DNA of 6,978 nt from Spyradomonas excrementavium. GTDB taxonomy: Bacteria > Cyanobacteriota > Vampirovibrionia > Gastranaerophilales > Gastranaerophilaceae. The stretch's first letter is position 1, and every line of letters begins with the position of its first letter. The stretch covers positions 1 through 6,978 of the forward strand of contig DVOA01000040.1 of NCBI GenBank assembly GCA_018714005.1. The letters are read 5' to 3'. Below, piece after piece: positions 6,148-6,978 of this stretch. Position numbers and translations under genes: made by a program. Below the pieces are notes generated by a model. That model saw only the letters and a list, made by a program, of their open reading frames with translations, was not told the DNA's origin and did not search any database.

Positions 6148-6163
6148 AAACCTCCGTCCTTGC
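6097..6163 (+). repeat. 67-bp direct repeat, copy A (3' end of HTH gene 1 plus downstream)
   Basis: This stretch matches 6450-6516 at 66 of 67 bases (G at 6113 against A at 6466), with 50 identical bases from 6114 to 6163, spanning the stop codon. A further identical 14-base match follows at 6172-6185 / 6525-6538, at the same 353-bp offset. Confidence 0.95.
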
Positions 6164-6200
6164 TCAAAGTCAACTGTCATTCTGATTTTTCAGTAAAGCA

Positions 6201-6228
6201 TTGACCTAATAATTAAAAATGATAAAAT
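6201..6228 (+). promoter_or_regulatory. Predicted promoter of the second HTH gene
   Basis: TTGACC (6201-6206), a 16-bp spacer and TAAAAT (6223-6228) match 5 of 6 at each box. Predicted start is near 6235, giving a leader of about 53 nt. It lies after the duplicated block and has no counterpart before copy 1, so the paralogues are probably controlled differently. Confidence 0.6.
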
Positions 6229-6287
6229 GACATTATTATCCGCAATAGACACTCACTTTGTGGCAAATTAGTCACGCATTTTCAACT

Positions 6288-6500
6288 ATGACAGCTCAAA
6301 AAGATATAAAAATATTGCTTGTAAACGAAAATATGACGATTACAGAACTAGCACGCAGAATGTCAGAAGTTTCGGGCAAAAAATATACAAGAAACGGCAT
6401 ATCCCAAAAGCTCATTAAAGGCACATTGCGCTATGATGAGCTGGAATTAATTTGCCAGGTGCTCGACTACACAATCGAATACAAGAAAAATACCCCCTGA
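6288..6500 (+). CDS. Small helix-turn-helix DNA-binding protein, copy 2 (70 aa)
   Basis: This is a paralogue of the gene at 5935, of identical length and colinear without gaps. Helix 2 is TITELARRMSE (17-27) and the putative recognition helix is TRNGISQKLIKG (34-45). Four recognition-region residues differ between the copies at positions 34-38 (S/T, S/N, S/G and L/I), which could change DNA specificity while the C-terminal part (YTIEYKKNTP and much of the preceding helix) is kept, as might be needed for shared dimerisation; this is inference. The ATG at 6288 is chosen over the in-frame ATG at 6258 because only it aligns with the paralogue; the extension MWQISHAFST has no counterpart. There is no Shine-Dalgarno sequence. 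It has its own promoter in the 140-bp gap after copy 1. Repetitive palindromes start 28 bp after the stop and no ordinary terminator is evident. Confidence 0.75.
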   Translation: MTAQKDIKILLVNENMTITELARRMSEVSGKKYTRNGISQKLIKGTLRYDELELICQVLDYTIEYKKNTP

Positions 6501-6516
6501 AAACCTCCGTCCTTGC
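6450..6516 (+). repeat. 67-bp direct repeat, copy B (3' end of HTH gene 2 plus downstream)
   Basis: Partner of 6097-6163 with a single base difference. The preceding 162 coding bases of the two genes differ at about 52 positions (68% identity), so the near-identity begins abruptly. Confidence 0.95.
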
Positions 6517-6528
6517 GCCAAATTAACT

Positions 6529-6686
6529 GTCATTCTGAACTTGTTTGACCTTTCAAAATCTTCAATTTTGTGAAAAATGTCCGGTTTTTTCACAGAATCC
6601 GCCAAAAAGTCATATAAATTTTCCAACCCCATAAACCTTAGCCCGTATTTACCACCGGCAAGATGCTGAAACAAGTTCAGCATGAC
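6529..6686. repeat. Composite palindromic element with GTCA...TGAC ends
   Basis: The left end is GTCATTCTGAACTTGTTT (from 6529), a half of the REP-like palindrome whose closing arm is missing. The right end is an intact hairpin, ATGCTGAA (6663-6670) with TTCAGCAT (6676-6683) and loop ACAAG, then GAC. The core holds two competing AT-rich hairpins, CAAAAT/ATTTTG (6554-6559/6565-6570) and GTGAAAAA/TTTTTCAC (6570-6577/6586-6593). It looks like a paired-palindrome unit, as in the neighbouring array, with a longer and different core. No gene is supported here. Confidence 0.6.
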
Positions 6687-6700
6687 AGCACGCCCTTTCC

Positions 6701-6978
6701 GTCACCCTGAACTTGATTCAGGGTCGCAGGATTCTGGTGTATGGACTTCAATATGGCGATTCCGAAACAAGTTCGGAATGACGACCAATTTTTGTCACCC
6801 TGAACTCGTTTCAGGGTCGCAGGATTTTGGTATACGGACTTCAATATGGCGATTCCGAAACAAGTTCGGAATGACGGGCAATTTTTGTCACCCTGAACTT
6901 GATTCAGGGTCGCAAGATTTTGGTATACAGACTTCAATATGGCGATTCCGAAACAAGTTCGGAATGACGGGCAATTTT
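6701..6978. repeat. Tandem array of three 93-bp units, each with two REP-like palindromes
   Basis: Units are 6701-6793, 6794-6886 and 6887-6978 (the last is one base short at the window edge). Units 1 and 2 differ at 7 positions, units 2 and 3 at 4. Each unit has an 8-bp stem ACCCTGAA/TTCAGGGT (first copy 6704-6711/6717-6724), a 34-base linker, then an 8-bp stem ATTCCGAA/TTCGGAAT (6759-6766/6772-6779), and the pair is framed by GTCA and TGAC. The second palindrome is the first type in reverse orientation, since its loop ACAAG is the complement of CTTGT. The arrangement resembles the paired REP mosaics (BIMEs) of enterobacteria. Apparent reading frames across it are repeat artefacts. Confidence 0.9.

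Noticed and set aside
6258..6287. Upstream ATG adding ten residues to HTH copy 2
   Set aside because: No ribosome site and no counterpart in copy 1; the start at 6288 aligns exactly with the paralogue.
5935..6500. HTH genes as antitoxins of a toxin-antitoxin pair or as a phage switch
   Set aside because: No toxin, integrase or phage gene is adjacent in this window; only a duplicated regulator and an unknown 73-aa protein are seen.
6447..6683. Minus-strand 78-codon frame beginning MLNLFQHL
   Set aside because: It starts in a REP-like palindrome, a common source of false frames, and runs antisense into the 3' end of HTH gene 2.
6677..6937. Minus-strand 86-codon frame with repeated FRTCFGIAILKS-like peptides
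   Set aside because: It is a translation of the 93-bp repeat units; the period of 93 is a multiple of three, so the frame stays open by chance.
6701..6978. Tandem repeats as a CRISPR array
   Set aside because: Whole 93-bp units repeat, including what would be spacers; there are no unique spacers and no cas genes.

Overview
The window carries seven protein-coding genes, one of them cut by the left edge, plus an unusually rich set of palindromic and repeated non-coding DNA. The EF-G reads like the cyanobacterial type (recalled resemblance around the GTDIRE and GVQLLLDNVV stretches). The left-edge gene looks like the barrel end of a cyanobacterial-type LptD/OstA-like outer-membrane protein. Moderate GC, frequent lack of Shine-Dalgarno sequences and many dispersed palindromes fit a gut Melainabacteria/Vampirovibrionia genome (Gastranaerophilales-like). 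This placement is an inference from memory, at about 50-60% confidence.

Layout: 1-1119 (+) is the outer-membrane barrel C-terminus. It converges on gmk, guanylate kinase (1144-1713, -). A 400-bp gap holds the gmk promoter, a long hairpin (1793-1874) and two minus-strand terminators behind tpiA. tpiA, triose-phosphate isomerase (2112-2888, -), follows. A 540-bp gap (2889-3432) contains a 21-bp inverted repeat enclosing a 120-bp unit, a GC-rich palindromic repeat, a smaller palindrome and the fusA terminator. fusA, EF-G (3433-5517, -), and a 73-aa unknown gene (5601-5822, -) come next. A divergent promoter region with operator-like half-sites separates these from two tandem paralogous genes for 70-aa helix-turn-helix proteins (5935-6147 and 6288-6500, +). 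The right end (6501-6978) is repeat DNA: a composite palindromic element, then three 93-bp tandem units running off the edge.

The core genes (guanylate nucleotide supply, glycolysis, translation elongation) are ordinary and appear to be separate transcription units; fusA stands apart from the usual str operon. The accessory interest is on the right. The small HTH twins share a 3' block that is nearly identical at DNA level, they sit beside a divergently transcribed small unknown protein with candidate shared control DNA, and a REP-like array lies behind them. I see no CRISPR, tRNA, rRNA, transposase or known defence system.
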